A DNA stretch of 64,000 nucleotides, taken from the NCBI RefSeq assembly GCF_002088935.1, contig NZ_NCSS01000006.1, forward strand, positions 900,407 to 964,406, in the 5' to 3' direction. Below are positions 51,953 through 63,019 of this stretch, piece by piece (the first letter of the stretch is position 1; each line of letters begins with the position of its first letter). The DNA is from Henriciella litoralis. GTDB lineage: Bacteria > Pseudomonadota > Alphaproteobacteria > Caulobacterales > Hyphomonadaceae. A program made the position numbers and the translations under genes. The notes under the pieces were generated by a model. That model saw only the letters and a list, made by a program, of their open reading frames with translations, did not search any database and had not been told where the DNA came from.

Positions 51953-53561
51953 CGCGCCGCAAAAGCCATTTGTCCTGACAGAGACCGGCCCGCACGGCCT
52001 GCTGGTGGCGGCTGCCAATAGCTCTGCGCGCACGGTCGGCATATCGGCTGGGCTTGGCTTTACCGATGCGAAGGCGCGCTGCCCGGACCTTCTCTATGAG
52101 GAGATCGACCGGGAGGCTGATCGCAAGGCTCTGGCCGCTATCGCGGCATGGATGGTGCGCCTGTCCCCGCTCGTCGCGCTGGATGGCGAGGACGGGCTGA
52201 TGATCGAGACGACAGGCTGCGATCACCTGCATGGCGGCGAAAGGAAGATGATGGCGGCCGTGGAGGCCCTGCTCAAGCGCGATGCCATTCCCCATCAGCT
52301 TGGCCTTGCGAGCACGCCGGGCGCGGCGAGCGCTGTTGCCCGGATGCAGCCCGGCACAATTCTCGCTGATGGCAAGGAGGCAGACGGGCTTGCCAGCCTG
52401 CCTGTCAGCGCGCTTCGCCTGTCAGCCGATGCAGACACCCTGCTGAAGCGGTTTGGCCTTCGTCAGATTGGCCAGCTCTATGGCATTGACCGCAAGGCAT
52501 TGGGGCGGCGTTTTCAGTCGCGGGCGACGGCGGACGCGGTTCTATTGCGGCTGGATCAGGCTCTCGGGCTGCGGCGTGAGCCGATTGATCCGCTGGTGCC
52601 TGCGCCCGCCTTCTCGGTTCGCCTGCCCTGCCCTGACCCCTTGCTGGTCGTGGAAGGCATTCAGGCAGGGCTGGAGCAGCTGGCTGGGGAGCTTTGCGAG
52701 GCGCTGGCCGAGCTTGGTCAGGGCGCGCGGGCCTTTACCCTGCATGCGTTTCGCTCAGATGGGGAAGTGCGCTCAATCTCGATCACGCTGGCGCGGCCTG
52801 TGCGGACACCGAAGCATATTCTTCGCCTGTTTGCAGAGAAGACAGATCAGACCGATCCGGGCTTTGGCATTGACCTTCTGATGCTGGACGCTCACCGGAC
52901 CGGGCCGATGGACACCAGCGCAATGGCCCTCTCCGGAGATCTTGCGGCGAGTGACACTGACCCGGTCATGCTGTCAGCCCTGGCAGACCGGATCACAGCC
53001 AAGCTCGGCGAAGGGGTCGTGACCGTAACAGCGCCGGCGCAAAGCCATCTGCCCGAGCAGGCCGAGCGGGCGACCGCGTTTGATGGCGCCCTGCCTGCGC
53101 CCGGTGAAGCACCGCCGCGGCGAGGGCCACGTCCGATCCGTCTGATCAATCCGCCAGAGGAGATAAAAGTGCTGGCCGAAGTGCCTGACGGCCCGCCGCT
53201 TCGCTTTGTCTGGCGGCGGGTGCCACATGCGGTCAGCCGGGCAGATGGGCCTGAGCGACTGGCACCGGAATGGTGGACCTGGACATCGCCGCCGCCTGCA
53301 TCGACCAGCCCTGATGGGGTGGAACGCAAATGGCTGAACCCGAAACTCGACAAGCGGGCCGATGCGGCGCTGATCACGAAAATCCGCGCCGAACTTGAAG
53401 AAGCCGATATGGGAGAGCCGGTTTCAAACCTGCCCCGGGCGCGGGACTATTACCGCATTGAGGACACTGATGGGCGCCGCTTCTGGCTGTTCCGGCAGGG
53501 CCTTTATGATGATGGACGCGGCGGAGCACCGCGCTGGTTCATGCATGGGTTGTTCGCATGA
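51840..53561 (+). CDS. imuB: ImuB, Y-family polymerase-like mutasome adaptor
   Basis: 573 residues from the ATG at 51840, the start that gives the family N-terminus [16 protein letters not shown]; an upstream extension is out-of-phase imuA sequence. Y-family polymerase fold with palm-like parts ([41 protein letters not shown]) and an HhH-like thumb ([17 protein letters not shown]). ImuB proteins lack the catalytic carboxylates and act as the hub that joins DnaE2 to the beta clamp. The C-terminal region has the family's RLINPPEEI block. It overlaps dnaE2 by 4 nt. Confidence 0.9.
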   Translation: MKRYLCVWFPGWPLTRLRRARRRQSGKPFRPATGKPADAPQKPFVLTETGPHGLLVAAANSSARTVGISAGLGFTDAKARCPDLLYEEIDREADRKALAAIAAWMVRLSPLVALDGEDGLMIETTGCDHLHGGERKMMAAVEALLKRDAIPHQLGLASTPGAASAVARMQPGTILADGKEADGLASLPVSALRLSADADTLLKRFGLRQIGQLYGIDRKALGRRFQSRATADAVLLRLDQALGLRREPIDPLVPAPAFSVRLPCPDPLLVVEGIQAGLEQLAGELCEALAELGQGARAFTLHAFRSDGEVRSISITLARPVRTPKHILRLFAEKTDQTDPGFGIDLLMLDAHRTGPMDTSAMALSGDLAASDTDPVMLSALADRITAKLGEGVVTVTAPAQSHLPEQAERATAFDGALPAPGEAPPRRGPRPIRLINPPEEIKVLAEVPDGPPLRFVWRRVPHAVSRADGPERLAPEWWTWTSPPPASTSPDGVERKWLNPKLDKRADAALITKIRAELEEADMGEPVSNLPRARDYYRIEDTDGRRFWLFRQGLYDDGRGGAPRWFMHGLFA

Positions 53562-56500
53562 GCCAGTATGCCGAACTCGCCGTCACGACGAATTTCTCTT
53601 TCCTGCGCGGGGCCAGCCATGGCGAGGAACTGGTGGCGCAGGCAAAGGGGCTTGGCCTTGCCGCAATCGGCATTGCAGACCGCAACACACTAGCCGGTGT
53701 CGTGCGCGCGCATCTGGCGGCGAAGGAATACGGATTGAGGCTGCTGGTCGGCGCCCGGCTTGTCACCGATGATGGCTTTGAGCTGATCACCTATCCGCAG
53801 GACCGGGCCGCCTATGGCCGTCTTTCGAGCCTGCTGAGCGAGGGCAAGCTGCGTGCTGAAAAGGGCGAGTGCCATATCCGGCTGGAAGACATCATGGCGC
53901 ATGCCGAGGGGCAGATCTTTATCGCCATGCCGCCGCCCAGCGCGGGAGAGGCGTTTCGCCTGCGGCTGGAATGGCTGCGCGCGCAATGGGGGGACCGGCT
54001 CTATCTTGCTGCGCGCCACGGCTTTGACGGGCAGAACCGGGAGAAGCTCGCCCGGCTGGCAGAGCTGGGCCTGCGCGCGGGGGGTGTGCCCATCGTGGCG
54101 GTGAATGATGTGCTCTACCACGCCGCCGAGCGCCGCCCCCTGCAGGATGTGATGACCTGCATCCGTGAACATTGCACCGTCTCCGAAGCCGGGTTCCGGT
54201 TGGAGGCAAATGCTGAGCGGCATTTGAAACCGCCCGAAGAAATGGCACGGTTTTTCAAAGGGTTCGAGCCAGCTCTTCGACGAAGTCTAGAGATTGTGGC
54301 GCGGTGTACTTTCTCTCTGGATGAGCTTGCCTATGAGTATCCTGATGAGCCTGTGCCGGCTGGTAAGACACCTCAAGCTCACCTTGAGGCGCTGACATGG
54401 GAAGGCGCGGAATGGCGCTATCCGGATGGCCTGCCGGACAAGGTGCGCAAGGCTTTGACCAAGGAGTTGAAGCTGATCAGCGAACTCGATTACGCGCCCT
54501 ATTTCCTGACCGTCCATGACATTGTCGCCTGGGCACGCGGTCAGGCGATCCTTTGTCAGGGGCGTGGGTCGGCGGCCAATTCGGCGGTCTGTTATTGTCT
54601 CGGCATCACGAGTGTCGACCCGTCGATTACCAGCCTCCTCTTTGAGCGGTTCCTGTCCAAGGAGCGTAAGGAGCCGCCCGATATCGATGTCGATTTTGAG
54701 CATGAGCGGCGTGAGGAAGTCATCCAGTATGTCTATCGCCGCTATGGCCGTCACAAGGCGGCGCTGACCGCGACCGTCATCTCCTACCGCCCGCGCTCTG
54801 CGGTGCGCGAAGTGTGCAAGGCGCTGGGGCTCTCGCAGGACATTGCCTCGGCGCTGGCCGGGACGGTTTGGGGCAGTTTCGGATCTGATGTGAAGGAGCA
54901 GCAGATCCGTCAGGCCGGTCTCGACCCGGCCAATCCGGTGATCCGGCGCGCGGTGCAGCTCACCCGCCAGCTGATCGGCTTTCCGCGGCACTTGTCTCAG
55001 CATGTCGGTGGTTTCGTACTGACACGAGGGCCGCTGGTCGAGACGGTCCCGATTGGCAATGCGGCGATGGATGAGCGCACCTTCATTGAATGGGACAAGG
55101 ACGATATCAGCGCGCTCGGCATTATGAAGGTGGATGTGCTGGCGCTCGGCATGCTGACCTGTATCCGCAAGGCGTTCGACATGCTGCGGCTTCACAAGGG
55201 CCTCGACTATGACCTCGCCACCATCCCGCAGGAGGATGAGGCGACCTATGATATGCTATGCAAGGGTGACTCGCTTGGCACATTCCAGGTCGAGAGCCGG
55301 GCGCAGATGAACATGCTGCCGCGGCTTCGACCACGGGTTTTCTATGACCTTGTGATCGAGGTCGCGATTGTCAGGCCCGGGCCGATACAGGGCGATATGG
55401 TGCACCCCTATCTTCGTCGCCGCAAAGGCATCGAGACCGTCACCTATCCGTCCCCTGCCCCCGAACACGGCCCAGCCGATGAGCTGGAAACCATATTGAA
55501 GCGGACAAATGGCGTACCGCTCTTCCAGGAGCAGGCAATGCAGATCGCCATGGATGCGGCGAAGTTTACCCCCGATGAGGCCAATGGCCTTCGCCGGGCG
55601 ATGGCGACGTTCCGCAAGGTCGGCACGATCCAGAATTATGAAGACATGATGGTCGAACGCATGGTCGCGCGGGGGTATGAGCGCACCTTTGCGCAGCGCT
55701 GCTTCGATCAGGTGAAGGGCTTCGGGGAATATGGCTTCCCGGAGAGCCATGCGGCGAGCTTTGCGCTTCTGGTGTACGTGTCGTCCTGGCTGAAATGCCA
55801 TCATCCGGACGTGTTCTGCGCCGCGCTTCTGAATAGCCAGCCGATGGGGTTCTACGCCCCGGCGCAGATTGTACGCGATGCGCGCGAGCATGGTGTGGAG
55901 GTACGCGAGGCAGACGTGAATTTTTCCGATTGGGACAACATATTGGAGCCTTGCGGTCGGGGTGAGATGGTCTTTCTTCCCCCGCCTGCGGGGGAAGTGG
56001 CCCGCGAATGCGGGGCGAAGGGAGCCTCCCAACAAAGCGTACCACCCTCCACGCGCCCCCTCCGCCCTTCGGGCACGTCCCCCGTCCTTCGACAGGCTCA
56101 GGATGAGGACGGGGGAGGAAAAGGCTCTCTCCTCGCTGTGCGGCTCGGCTTTCGCCAGATTGATGGTCTGCGTGAAGACGAGATGGAAGCGATGATGGCC
56201 GCGCGGGCGGGCGGGTTTGAGCAACCGACCGATATTCGACGGCGTACGGGGATTACACGGCGGGCCATGGAGCTTCTGGCGGCAGCAGATGCGTTCGGGT
56301 CGATGGGGCTGAACAGGCGCGAGGCGCTTTGGGCCGCGCGCGGGGAAGCGCCAGGCCAGTCCCTTCCTCTCTTTGCAGCTGCCGATACAGCAGATCAGGG
56401 CCGCGAGCAGGCCGCGAAGCTTCCGGAAATGCCGCTCTCGGAACATGTCCTGCAGGATTATCAGACGACGCGTCTCTCGCTGAAGGCGCACCCGATGTCC

Positions 56501-56980
56501 TTCCTGCGCAACCATTATGAGACGATGCGGACGCTGAGCACAAAGGCGGCGAGCGATCTTTCAAATGGCGCGCGGGTTCAGACGGCGGGGGTCGTTCTGG
56601 TGCGCCAGAGGCCGGGCTCGGCGAGCGGGGTTTGTTTCATCACGATCGAGGATGAGACCGGGGTCGCCAATCTGGTTGTCTGGCCAAACGTGTTTGAACG
56701 GTTTCGCGCTATCGTCATGGGCGCGCGTATCATCATGGTCAAAGGCCGCGTCCAGAAGGCAGACAATGTCACTCATATTGTGGCCGAACAGCTGATCGAC
56801 CGGACCGACGATCTTGGCCTTCTGTCAGAGACGAACATCACCGACCCGATGCGCGGCGTGCTGTCGAATGCAGACGAGGTGGTCAAGCCAATCCCTGACC
56901 GACGCGGACCGCCCGCGAAACCGGCACACAGTCATCCACGCAATGTGCGGATTATTCCCAACAGTCGCGACTTTCACTGA
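53558..56980 (+). CDS. dnaE2: Error-prone DNA polymerase DnaE2 with an in-frame repeat insert
   Basis: 1140 residues, longer than the ~1080 usual for DnaE2. N-terminal PHP domain ([15 protein letters not shown]), polymerase core with [12 protein letters not shown] catalytic aspartates, [17 protein letters not shown], then finger and helix-hairpin-helix regions, and a C-terminal OB fold ([26 protein letters not shown]). Between DWDNILEP (to residue 798) and [11 protein letters not shown] (from 858) lie about 59 residues rich in Pro, Gly, Arg and Ser that most family members lack. Their DNA contains two perfect 10-bp palindromes and a CTTCGACAGGCTCAGGATGA-type repeat. The frame stays open, so the polymerase may remain active. 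Starts with ATGA coupling to imuB. Confidence 0.9.
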   Translation: MSQYAELAVTTNFSFLRGASHGEELVAQAKGLGLAAIGIADRNTLAGVVRAHLAAKEYGLRLLVGARLVTDDGFELITYPQDRAAYGRLSSLLSEGKLRAEKGECHIRLEDIMAHAEGQIFIAMPPPSAGEAFRLRLEWLRAQWGDRLYLAARHGFDGQNREKLARLAELGLRAGGVPIVAVNDVLYHAAERRPLQDVMTCIREHCTVSEAGFRLEANAERHLKPPEEMARFFKGFEPALRRSLEIVARCTFSLDELAYEYPDEPVPAGKTPQAHLEALTWEGAEWRYPDGLPDKVRKALTKELKLISELDYAPYFLTVHDIVAWARGQAILCQGRGSAANSAVCYCLGITSVDPSITSLLFERFLSKERKEPPDIDVDFEHERREEVIQYVYRRYGRHKAALTATVISYRPRSAVREVCKALGLSQDIASALAGTVWGSFGSDVKEQQIRQAGLDPANPVIRRAVQLTRQLIGFPRHLSQHVGGFVLTRGPLVETVPIGNAAMDERTFIEWDKDDISALGIMKVDVLALGMLTCIRKAFDMLRLHKGLDYDLATIPQEDEATYDMLCKGDSLGTFQVESRAQMNMLPRLRPRVFYDLVIEVAIVRPGPIQGDMVHPYLRRRKGIETVTYPSPAPEHGPADELETILKRTNGVPLFQEQAMQIAMDAAKFTPDEANGLRRAMATFRKVGTIQNYEDMMVERMVARGYERTFAQRCFDQVKGFGEYGFPESHAASFALLVYVSSWLKCHHPDVFCAALLNSQPMGFYAPAQIVRDAREHGVEVREADVNFSDWDNILEPCGRGEMVFLPPPAGEVARECGAKGASQQSVPPSTRPLRPSGTSPVLRQAQDEDGGGKGSLLAVRLGFRQIDGLREDEMEAMMAARAGGFEQPTDIRRRTGITRRAMELLAAADAFGSMGLNRREALWAARGEAPGQSLPLFAAADTADQGREQAAKLPEMPLSEHVLQDYQTTRLSLKAHPMSFLRNHYETMRTLSTKAASDLSNGARVQTAGVVLVRQRPGSASGVCFITIEDETGVANLVVWPNVFERFRAIVMGARIIMVKGRVQKADNVTHIVAEQLIDRTDDLGLLSETNITDPMRGVLSNADEVVKPIPDRRGPPAKPAHSHPRNVRIIPNSRDFH
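55976..56116. repeat. Palindromic repeat element(s) inserted inside dnaE2
   Basis: Left palindrome 55976-55997: CTTCCCCCGC, CT, GCGGGGGAAG (10-bp perfect arms). Right palindrome 56078-56116: TCCCCCGTCC and GGACGGGGGA arms around a 19-nt centre, CTTCGACAGGCTCAGGATGA-like, which resembles dispersed intergenic repeats of many alphaproteobacteria. Between them are GTGGCCC and ACCACCCTCC blocks typical of the same repeats. Everything is in frame with no stop codon. Confidence 0.82.
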
Positions 56981-57171
56981 CCGGCGCGACCAATTGTCAA
57001 ATCAATAGGTTCAGACTGGAAGTCCGGACAGAATGCACTAGTTCGCGATAGGATATTACACTAACCTGACATATGATCTGGCCATATTGCCTCACCGGGC
57101 ATTAGCCTTCCCGACATTCGCAACTATCTGCTATCTTTGACGACGTCAGACCGGTGCAACAAGGACTTGAT

Positions 57172-58278
57172 GTGACAGACGTTAAAATCGCCCTTGCGCT
57201 TATTTCAGGCCTGCTCGTGCTGTCGTCATGCGGCAGTGAGGAGCAGACGGCCCCTGCCGCGCGGACCGAACGCGCGGTCCAGATTATTCCGCATCAGGTC
57301 AGCTATCGCACGGAAACGACACGAATAGAGGCCGTCGGAACGGCGCGCGCGCGCTCCTCGGCGACGATCTACCCAGAAACGGCTGGTGAAGTTGTGGAAG
57401 TCAATTTCGAGGCTGGCGACAAGGTGACGAAGGGCGACGTCTTACTGCGCCTTGAGTCGGATGCAGAGCGACTGGCTGAACGGCAGGCGCAGGTCACCCT
57501 GAAGAATGCCGAACGCGTTATTGAGCGCTACAACAAGGTTTCGACGCCCGGCGTGATCTCCACTAACGAAATGGATCGCGCCCAGGCGGCCTATGATGCG
57601 GCTGGGATCGACCTCTCCATTGCCCGCGACGCCCTGTCCAACCGCGTCGTGCGAGCGCCTTTCTCTGGCTATGTTGGCCTCACCGATATCGATCCGGGGG
57701 CACGGATAAATACCAATACCGTCATCACCCGCATTGATGATCGTGAAATCCTGTATGTCGACTTTCCAGTGCCCGAACAGACCTTTGGCCGTATCAAGCC
57801 GGGAGACGCGTTTGACGTGTTTCCCTTCTCAAATCCGCAAGCGAGCTATTCGGCCAAGGTCATGACGGTCGACAGCTCTATCGACGCAACGACCCGCGCC
57901 TACACTGTGCGGACCTCAATCGATAATTCCGAGGACAATCTAAGGCCCGGCATGAGCTTTCGGATCGGGTTTGACCTGCCGGGACAGTCTTATCCATCCG
58001 TGCCGGAAGCCTCGATCGTCTGGGGCGGTGACGGCGCTTTTGTTTGGGCGGTGGAAGATGGCCGGGCCAAACGGGTTGGCGTGACCATCGTCAGCCGTGA
58101 TGACGGTAAGGTTCTGGTCAAGGCCGATATTGCCGAAGGCAGCTGGGTCATTGATGAGGGTGTGCAGAAGGTGCGCGAAGGCGTACCCGTTGCAACGCCC
58201 GGCCGTAGCGATCTCTCGGCGCCGGCCGCGACGGCAACCGGCCCCCGACCGGGCGGAAACGCGGCAGCGCAGCCATGA
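57172..58278 (+). CDS. RND membrane-fusion lipoprotein of the second pump
   Basis: 368 residues from the GTG at 57172, with AAGGA about 8 nt upstream (a GTG at 57154 has no site). Lipobox VLSSC. Short helical hairpin (QVTLKNAERVIERYNKV, NEMDRAQAAYDAAGIDLSIA) between the biotinyl-lipoyl halves (YPETAGEVVEVNFEAGDKV and VRAPFSGYVGLTDIDPGARI), and beta-barrel and membrane-proximal domains. It overlaps the permease by 4 nt. There is no outer-membrane factor here, so a shared TolC-like channel, perhaps the one at 7485-8909, may serve both pumps (inference). Confidence 0.9.
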   Translation: MTDVKIALALISGLLVLSSCGSEEQTAPAARTERAVQIIPHQVSYRTETTRIEAVGTARARSSATIYPETAGEVVEVNFEAGDKVTKGDVLLRLESDAERLAERQAQVTLKNAERVIERYNKVSTPGVISTNEMDRAQAAYDAAGIDLSIARDALSNRVVRAPFSGYVGLTDIDPGARINTNTVITRIDDREILYVDFPVPEQTFGRIKPGDAFDVFPFSNPQASYSAKVMTVDSSIDATTRAYTVRTSIDNSEDNLRPGMSFRIGFDLPGQSYPSVPEASIVWGGDGAFVWAVEDGRAKRVGVTIVSRDDGKVLVKADIAEGSWVIDEGVQKVREGVPVATPGRSDLSAPAATATGPRPGGNAAAQP

Positions 58279-61200
58279 CGCCTCCTGGCGCAGGCCTTCC
58301 GGGACTTTCGGTCCGTAGACCGCTTCTGGCGATGGTCCTCAACCTGCTGATCGTGATCGCAGGCCTCGCCGCCATTCTTGGTGTCGAAGTTCGCGAGCTG
58401 CCGGATGTTGATCGGCCTATCGTGTCCGTGCAGGCCAGCCTCCCGGGGGGTGCCCCCGAAACAATCGATTCCGAAGTCACGAGTATTCTTGAGGGCGCCG
58501 TGGCGGGCGTCTCAGGCCTCCGGGAAATCCGCTCATCCAGTGAAGAGAATAGCGCGCGCATGCGCATCGAGTTCAATCCTGGCGTGGACCTCGATACGGC
58601 CGCGTCAGACGTCCGCGAAGCCGTCAGCCGCGTCACACGGCAGCTACCGGAGCGCGTCGAAAATCTGTTTGTCACCAAGGCGGACTCTCGAGGCGAATCC
58701 GTTCTGACGATTGCGGTGATCTCTGACGCGTATAGCGAAGAAGAACTCACCCGCATCATCGAGAACGATATTGCGCCAGAATTCCAGTCGATTGATGGGG
58801 TCGCAACTATTCAACAATTTGGCACGCGCGAGCGCCAGATGCGTGTGCTGATCGATCCGCTGCGGCTTAACCGATTTGGCCTGACCATAGCCGATGTTGC
58901 AACCGCCCTTCGACAAGCCCCATTCGACGTGCCCGTTGGAAGCTTTCGGTCCGAGAGCCAGGAGCTGATCGTCAGAGCCGAAGCGACGGCCGCAACGCCC
59001 GCCCTGATCAAGGACATCTACATTCGCGGCAACACGAAAATCGGCGATGTCGCTGAGGTTGTGCTCGGCCCAGCGGACGCAGAGAATTTTCTACGCCTCA
59101 ATGGTTCGCCGGTCATTGGTCTTGGCGTGGTGAGGCAGGCCCAATCAAACACGATCCAGATATCGGAAGCGGCCAAGCGCAAGGTCGCCCAGCTCAATCG
59201 CCGGTTCGACGACATCGAACTGCGCGTGACGTCCGACGAAGCCATCTTTATTGAGAAATCCGTCGAGGAAGTTCTGACCAGCCTGCTGATCACGGTGCTG
59301 ATCGTGGTTGCTACGATCTGGCTGTTTCTTGGCTCGCTCAAGGCGACCATCATTCCGGCCGTGGCCATTCCGATATCACTGATCGGCACCGTGGCGGGGA
59401 TCTGGGCCCTCGGATTTTCGATCAATCTGCTGACCTTGCTGGCTCTGGTGCTGGCCACCGGTCTCATCGTCGATGATGCGATCGTGGTGCTGGAGAACAT
59501 TCAGCGTAAACAGTCCGAAGGCATTCGCCGACGGGCAGCCGCCGTGCTGGGCGGCCAACAGGTGTTCTTCGCCGTCATCGCAACAACGGCCGTCCTGGTC
59601 GCCGTTTTCGTACCGATCTCTTTCCTGCCATCGACCACGGGACGCCTGTTCCGGGAGTTCGGCTTTGTGATGTCGTTGGCGGTGATCATTTCATCCTTTG
59701 TTGCGCTGTCCATTGCGCCTGCCATTGCGTCAAAGTTCCGCTTCGTCGCGCGCGACCCAGCGGATCGAAAGGACAGCTATCTTGAGAAATTCGGCCGCAA
59801 GGTCTTGCGGCTGTATGAGCGAATGCTGCGCTTCTGCCTCGGCTTTCCGCTCGTCGTGGTTCTGGTTTCCGTGCTGACGGCGATTGGTGCCGGATTACTC
59901 TTCTTCTCCCTGCCGCAGGAACTGGTGCCGCCTGAAGACCGCGGTGTGGTGGAAGTGTTTGCCACCGGGCCTGATGGGGTTGGCCTCGCCTATATGGACC
60001 AGCAAGCCGACAGGATGGAAGCCATCCTGCAACCCTATGTCGACGATGGCACAATCGACGCGCTTTTCACCATTGTCGGCCGGTATGACCCAAACCGGAT
60101 CGGGATCACCGCGCGCCTGGCGCCCTGGGAAGACCGCGATATCAGCCAACAGGAGCTGATTTCGAAGCTGCAGGGACCAATGTCCAACATACCCGGCGCA
60201 CGCGTATCAGTGTTCGGCCGATCTAGCCTGTCAGGTGGGTTCGGGGGGCGCGGCGGCGGGCTGCAGGTTGCCCTGACGGGCAGCAATTATGACGAAATCT
60301 ACGCCGCTGCGCGGGAATTGTCGGCATTGATCGAAGACAATCCGATCCTGTCGAACCCTGAAATCTCGTACCAACCGACACAGCCGCAGCTCTCGATAGC
60401 GATTGATCGCAGGCGCGCAGCAGACCTCAATATTCCGCTCGACGAGTTATCGGTGACTTTGCGCGCAATGGTTGATGGCGAGGACCTGATTGACCTTAAT
60501 GTCGATGATCAGTCCATCCCGATCATTCTGGAGTCTGAGACAGGCACTATCCGCGACCCGGGCGACCTCAGCAATCTCTTCGTGCGGTCCACAAATGGTA
60601 ATCTGGTGCCGATCTCGACGCTGACCACGATCACGGAAGAAGGGGTCGCCGCAGAGCTCGACCGTACAGAGCAGCGCCGCGCCATCGAAGTGCAAATGGA
60701 CACGCTGCCCGGCGCGCCGCTGGCTGATGCGATTGCTGAGATCACACGCCTTGGCCGCGAGACCCTGCCCGACGGCATCAACATGCTGCTGCAGGGGGAG
60801 GCTGCAACGCTGGAGGAAAGCAATCATGACCTGTTGCTGACCTATGGCTTTGCATTCGTGATTGTCCTTCTGGTGCTGATCGCGCAGTTCGAGAGCATTA
60901 CCAGCCCGGTTGTTGTGATGCTGAGCGTGCCGTTCGCGCTCGCAGCGGCGGTGTATGCGCTGTTTCTGACAGGCGTCTCGCTCAACATTTATTCGCAGAT
61001 CGGTCTCGTCATGCTGATCGGTCTGATGGCCAAAAACGGTATTCTGCTCGTCGAGTTTGCCGATCAGTTGCGAGGTGAAGGCAAGAGCGTGAAAGACTCC
61101 GTCTTCGAAGCGGCCACCCTCCGCGCCAGGCCGATTGCGATGACGTTGATCTCGACTGTGCTGGGCGCGCTGCCGCTGATCCTGTCTTCAGGTGCAGGCT

Positions 61201-61391
61201 CTGAGGCACGCAACTCAATTGGTTGGGTCGTGTTCGGCGGGCTCGGGTTGGCGGGTATCTTCACCCTGTTCCTGACGCCGGTGATCTATCTCGGCATCGC
61301 GCAGCTAAGCAAGGCGCGCGTCACTGAGACACGCGCCCTGGAAGACGAGCTGAAAGAAGCAGAGACAGCGGGCCGTCAGCCGGCAGAATGA
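58275..61391 (+). CDS. RND efflux permease of the second pump
   Basis: 1038 residues. N-terminus MTPPGAGLPGLSVRRPLLAMVLNLLIVIAG; proton-relay Asp pair in GLIVDDAIVVLENI; GRSSLSGGFGGRGGGLQVALTG loop; final membrane block MLIGLMAKNGILLVEFA and FVFGGLGLAGIFTLFL-type end. It is diverged from the permease at 8906-12046 (shorter periplasmic motifs, no GGTYVNDF docking block) and looks closer to the MdtB/CzcA-like branch than to AcrB. The C-terminal ~40 residues are a charged tail. Its last 16 nt overlap the convergent alpha-glucosidase gene. Confidence 0.92.
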   Translation: MTPPGAGLPGLSVRRPLLAMVLNLLIVIAGLAAILGVEVRELPDVDRPIVSVQASLPGGAPETIDSEVTSILEGAVAGVSGLREIRSSSEENSARMRIEFNPGVDLDTAASDVREAVSRVTRQLPERVENLFVTKADSRGESVLTIAVISDAYSEEELTRIIENDIAPEFQSIDGVATIQQFGTRERQMRVLIDPLRLNRFGLTIADVATALRQAPFDVPVGSFRSESQELIVRAEATAATPALIKDIYIRGNTKIGDVAEVVLGPADAENFLRLNGSPVIGLGVVRQAQSNTIQISEAAKRKVAQLNRRFDDIELRVTSDEAIFIEKSVEEVLTSLLITVLIVVATIWLFLGSLKATIIPAVAIPISLIGTVAGIWALGFSINLLTLLALVLATGLIVDDAIVVLENIQRKQSEGIRRRAAAVLGGQQVFFAVIATTAVLVAVFVPISFLPSTTGRLFREFGFVMSLAVIISSFVALSIAPAIASKFRFVARDPADRKDSYLEKFGRKVLRLYERMLRFCLGFPLVVVLVSVLTAIGAGLLFFSLPQELVPPEDRGVVEVFATGPDGVGLAYMDQQADRMEAILQPYVDDGTIDALFTIVGRYDPNRIGITARLAPWEDRDISQQELISKLQGPMSNIPGARVSVFGRSSLSGGFGGRGGGLQVALTGSNYDEIYAAARELSALIEDNPILSNPEISYQPTQPQLSIAIDRRRAADLNIPLDELSVTLRAMVDGEDLIDLNVDDQSIPIILESETGTIRDPGDLSNLFVRSTNGNLVPISTLTTITEEGVAAELDRTEQRRAIEVQMDTLPGAPLADAIAEITRLGRETLPDGINMLLQGEAATLEESNHDLLLTYGFAFVIVLLVLIAQFESITSPVVVMLSVPFALAAAVYALFLTGVSLNIYSQIGLVMLIGLMAKNGILLVEFADQLRGEGKSVKDSVFEAATLRARPIAMTLISTVLGALPLILSSGAGSEARNSIGWVVFGGLGLAGIFTLFLTPVIYLGIAQLSKARVTETRALEDELKEAETAGRQPAE

Positions 61392-63019
61392 TCTTTGAGC
61401 GTGGCCCAATAGCCCGTCCAGGGGGAGAGCGTTTCAGGAATAACGGCGCCCGGTTCAGCAGCGCCGGTCTGATCCACCACGAACTCCAGATCCGCAGCTT
61501 GGACCGGCAGGTAGCTCACCGGCCGTTCGGATAAATTGAAGACGCAGATCATGACCGCGTCGCCGTGCACCCGCTTGTAAGCGACCACGCCATCTGGCGT
61601 ATCCAGAAACTCCATTTCACCAAGACGGAGGGCATCCGATGACTTGCGGATCGCAATGAGCGCGCGCGCGACGCTGAGGCTGGAGCCTGAAACATTGGTC
61701 TGTTGATCGACGGCCAGAAGATCATGGCGCGGATCAACGGGGAGCCAAGGCTGAACCGCTTCAGAAAAGCCCGAATTGCTCGCGCCAGACCGCCACGGCA
61801 TCGGCGTGCGAGCCCCATCGCGGCCAAGCGTGCGGGGCCAGTTGGCAATGGCTTCGGGGTCTTTCAAATGCTCGAACGGCACGTCAGCCTGCGGCAGACC
61901 AAGCTCTTCGCCCTGATAGATGAAGGCATTGCCGCGCAGCGACAGCAGCAGAAGCATCAGCGTATCAGCCGCCTGCTTGCGCTGTGACTCGTCAGCCCAG
62001 CGCGAAACGGCCCTTGGTGCATCATGATTTGAAAATGCCCAACTCGGCCAGCCCTCCCCCGGACGACCGCTCCACTCCTGCAGAGAGCGTTTGATGCGGC
62101 CTGGCGACAGCGTCGTGGCGTACAGAAAGTCAAAGCTGTAGGCGGAGCTGAGATGCGTCTCGCCTTCAGTGAAACTTTTCATTTCATTGATTGAATTGGC
62201 CCCGACAACTTCAGCCACAGTGAACCGCTCGCCATAGGTATCCAGCACGCTGCGCAGGCGAGAGAGAAAGGCCGGAACGCCCGGTTGGGACATGTTGTAG
62301 ATATGGTCCTGCATATCGAACGGACGCGTTACGTTCTCCATTGCGATGCCGGACGGCGGATTGTCGCGCAGCTGCTGGTCATGCATGCCGAAATTGATGG
62401 CATCCAGGCGAAATCCGTCAACACCCCGGTCAAGCCAGAAGCGCGCCGTCTCAAGAAGGGCGTCCTGCACCTCCAGATTGTGAAGGTTCAGGTCCGGCTG
62501 CGAGACCAGGAAATTATGCAGATAGTATTGCTGGCGACGGGCATCCCACTCCCAGGAAGAGCCGCCGAAAACGGCCTGCCAGTTGTTTGGCGGCGAGCCA
62601 TCGGGCTTCGGATCTGCCCAGACATACCAGTCGGCTTTCGGGTTCGTTCTGTCAGCCCTGCTCTCTTCAAACCAGGCGTGCTGATCGGAGGTATGTGAAT
62701 AGACCTGGTCGATAATGACCTTCAGGCCAAGCGTATGCGCGCGGGCCACGAGCCGGTCGAAATCTGCAAGGGAGCCGAACATCGGATCGACGTCGCAATA
62801 GTCTGCAACGTCGTAGCCATAGTCCTTCATCGGCGAGGTAAAGAATGGCGATAGCCAGACAGCGTCGACGCCGAGGGCTGCGACGTGATCGAGCCCTTTC
62901 ACGATACCGGCCAGATCCCCGATGCCGTCCGCATCGGTATCAAGAAAGCTGCGCGGATAGATCTGATAGATGACCGCACCCTTCCACCAGGGACTGTCTT
63001 GTGTGGTGTCTTCAGGCAT
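61376..63019 (-). CDS. GH13 alpha-glucosidase (oligo-1,6-glucosidase/trehalulose-hydrolase type)
   Basis: 547 residues from the ATG at 63019 (AGGA about 8 nt upstream; ATG 63043 lacks a site). Alpha-amylase barrel of subfamily 13 exo-alpha-glucosidases: region I DQVYSHTSDQHAWF, region II GFRLDAINF with nucleophile Asp, region III VAEVVG with acid/base Glu, region IV FSNHDAPR. Opens with WWKGAVIYQIYPRSF. Hydrolyses terminal alpha-glucosidic bonds of small oligosaccharides, possibly sucrose, isomaltose or glucosylglycerol-like solutes. No signal peptide, so cytosolic. No sugar transporter or regulator is adjacent. Its 3' end overlaps the convergent permease gene by 16 nt. Confidence 0.9.
   Translation of the reverse strand: MPEDTTQDSPWWKGAVIYQIYPRSFLDTDADGIGDLAGIVKGLDHVAALGVDAVWLSPFFTSPMKDYGYDVADYCDVDPMFGSLADFDRLVARAHTLGLKVIIDQVYSHTSDQHAWFEESRADRTNPKADWYVWADPKPDGSPPNNWQAVFGGSSWEWDARRQQYYLHNFLVSQPDLNLHNLEVQDALLETARFWLDRGVDGFRLDAINFGMHDQQLRDNPPSGIAMENVTRPFDMQDHIYNMSQPGVPAFLSRLRSVLDTYGERFTVAEVVGANSINEMKSFTEGETHLSSAYSFDFLYATTLSPGRIKRSLQEWSGRPGEGWPSWAFSNHDAPRAVSRWADESQRKQAADTLMLLLLSLRGNAFIYQGEELGLPQADVPFEHLKDPEAIANWPRTLGRDGARTPMPWRSGASNSGFSEAVQPWLPVDPRHDLLAVDQQTNVSGSSLSVARALIAIRKSSDALRLGEMEFLDTPDGVVAYKRVHGDAVMICVFNLSERPVSYLPVQAADLEFVVDQTGAAEPGAVIPETLSPWTGYWATLKDHSAG

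Noticed and set aside
55256-56515. 419-codon frame antisense to dnaE2
   Set aside because: Mirror of a conserved polymerase; no motifs.
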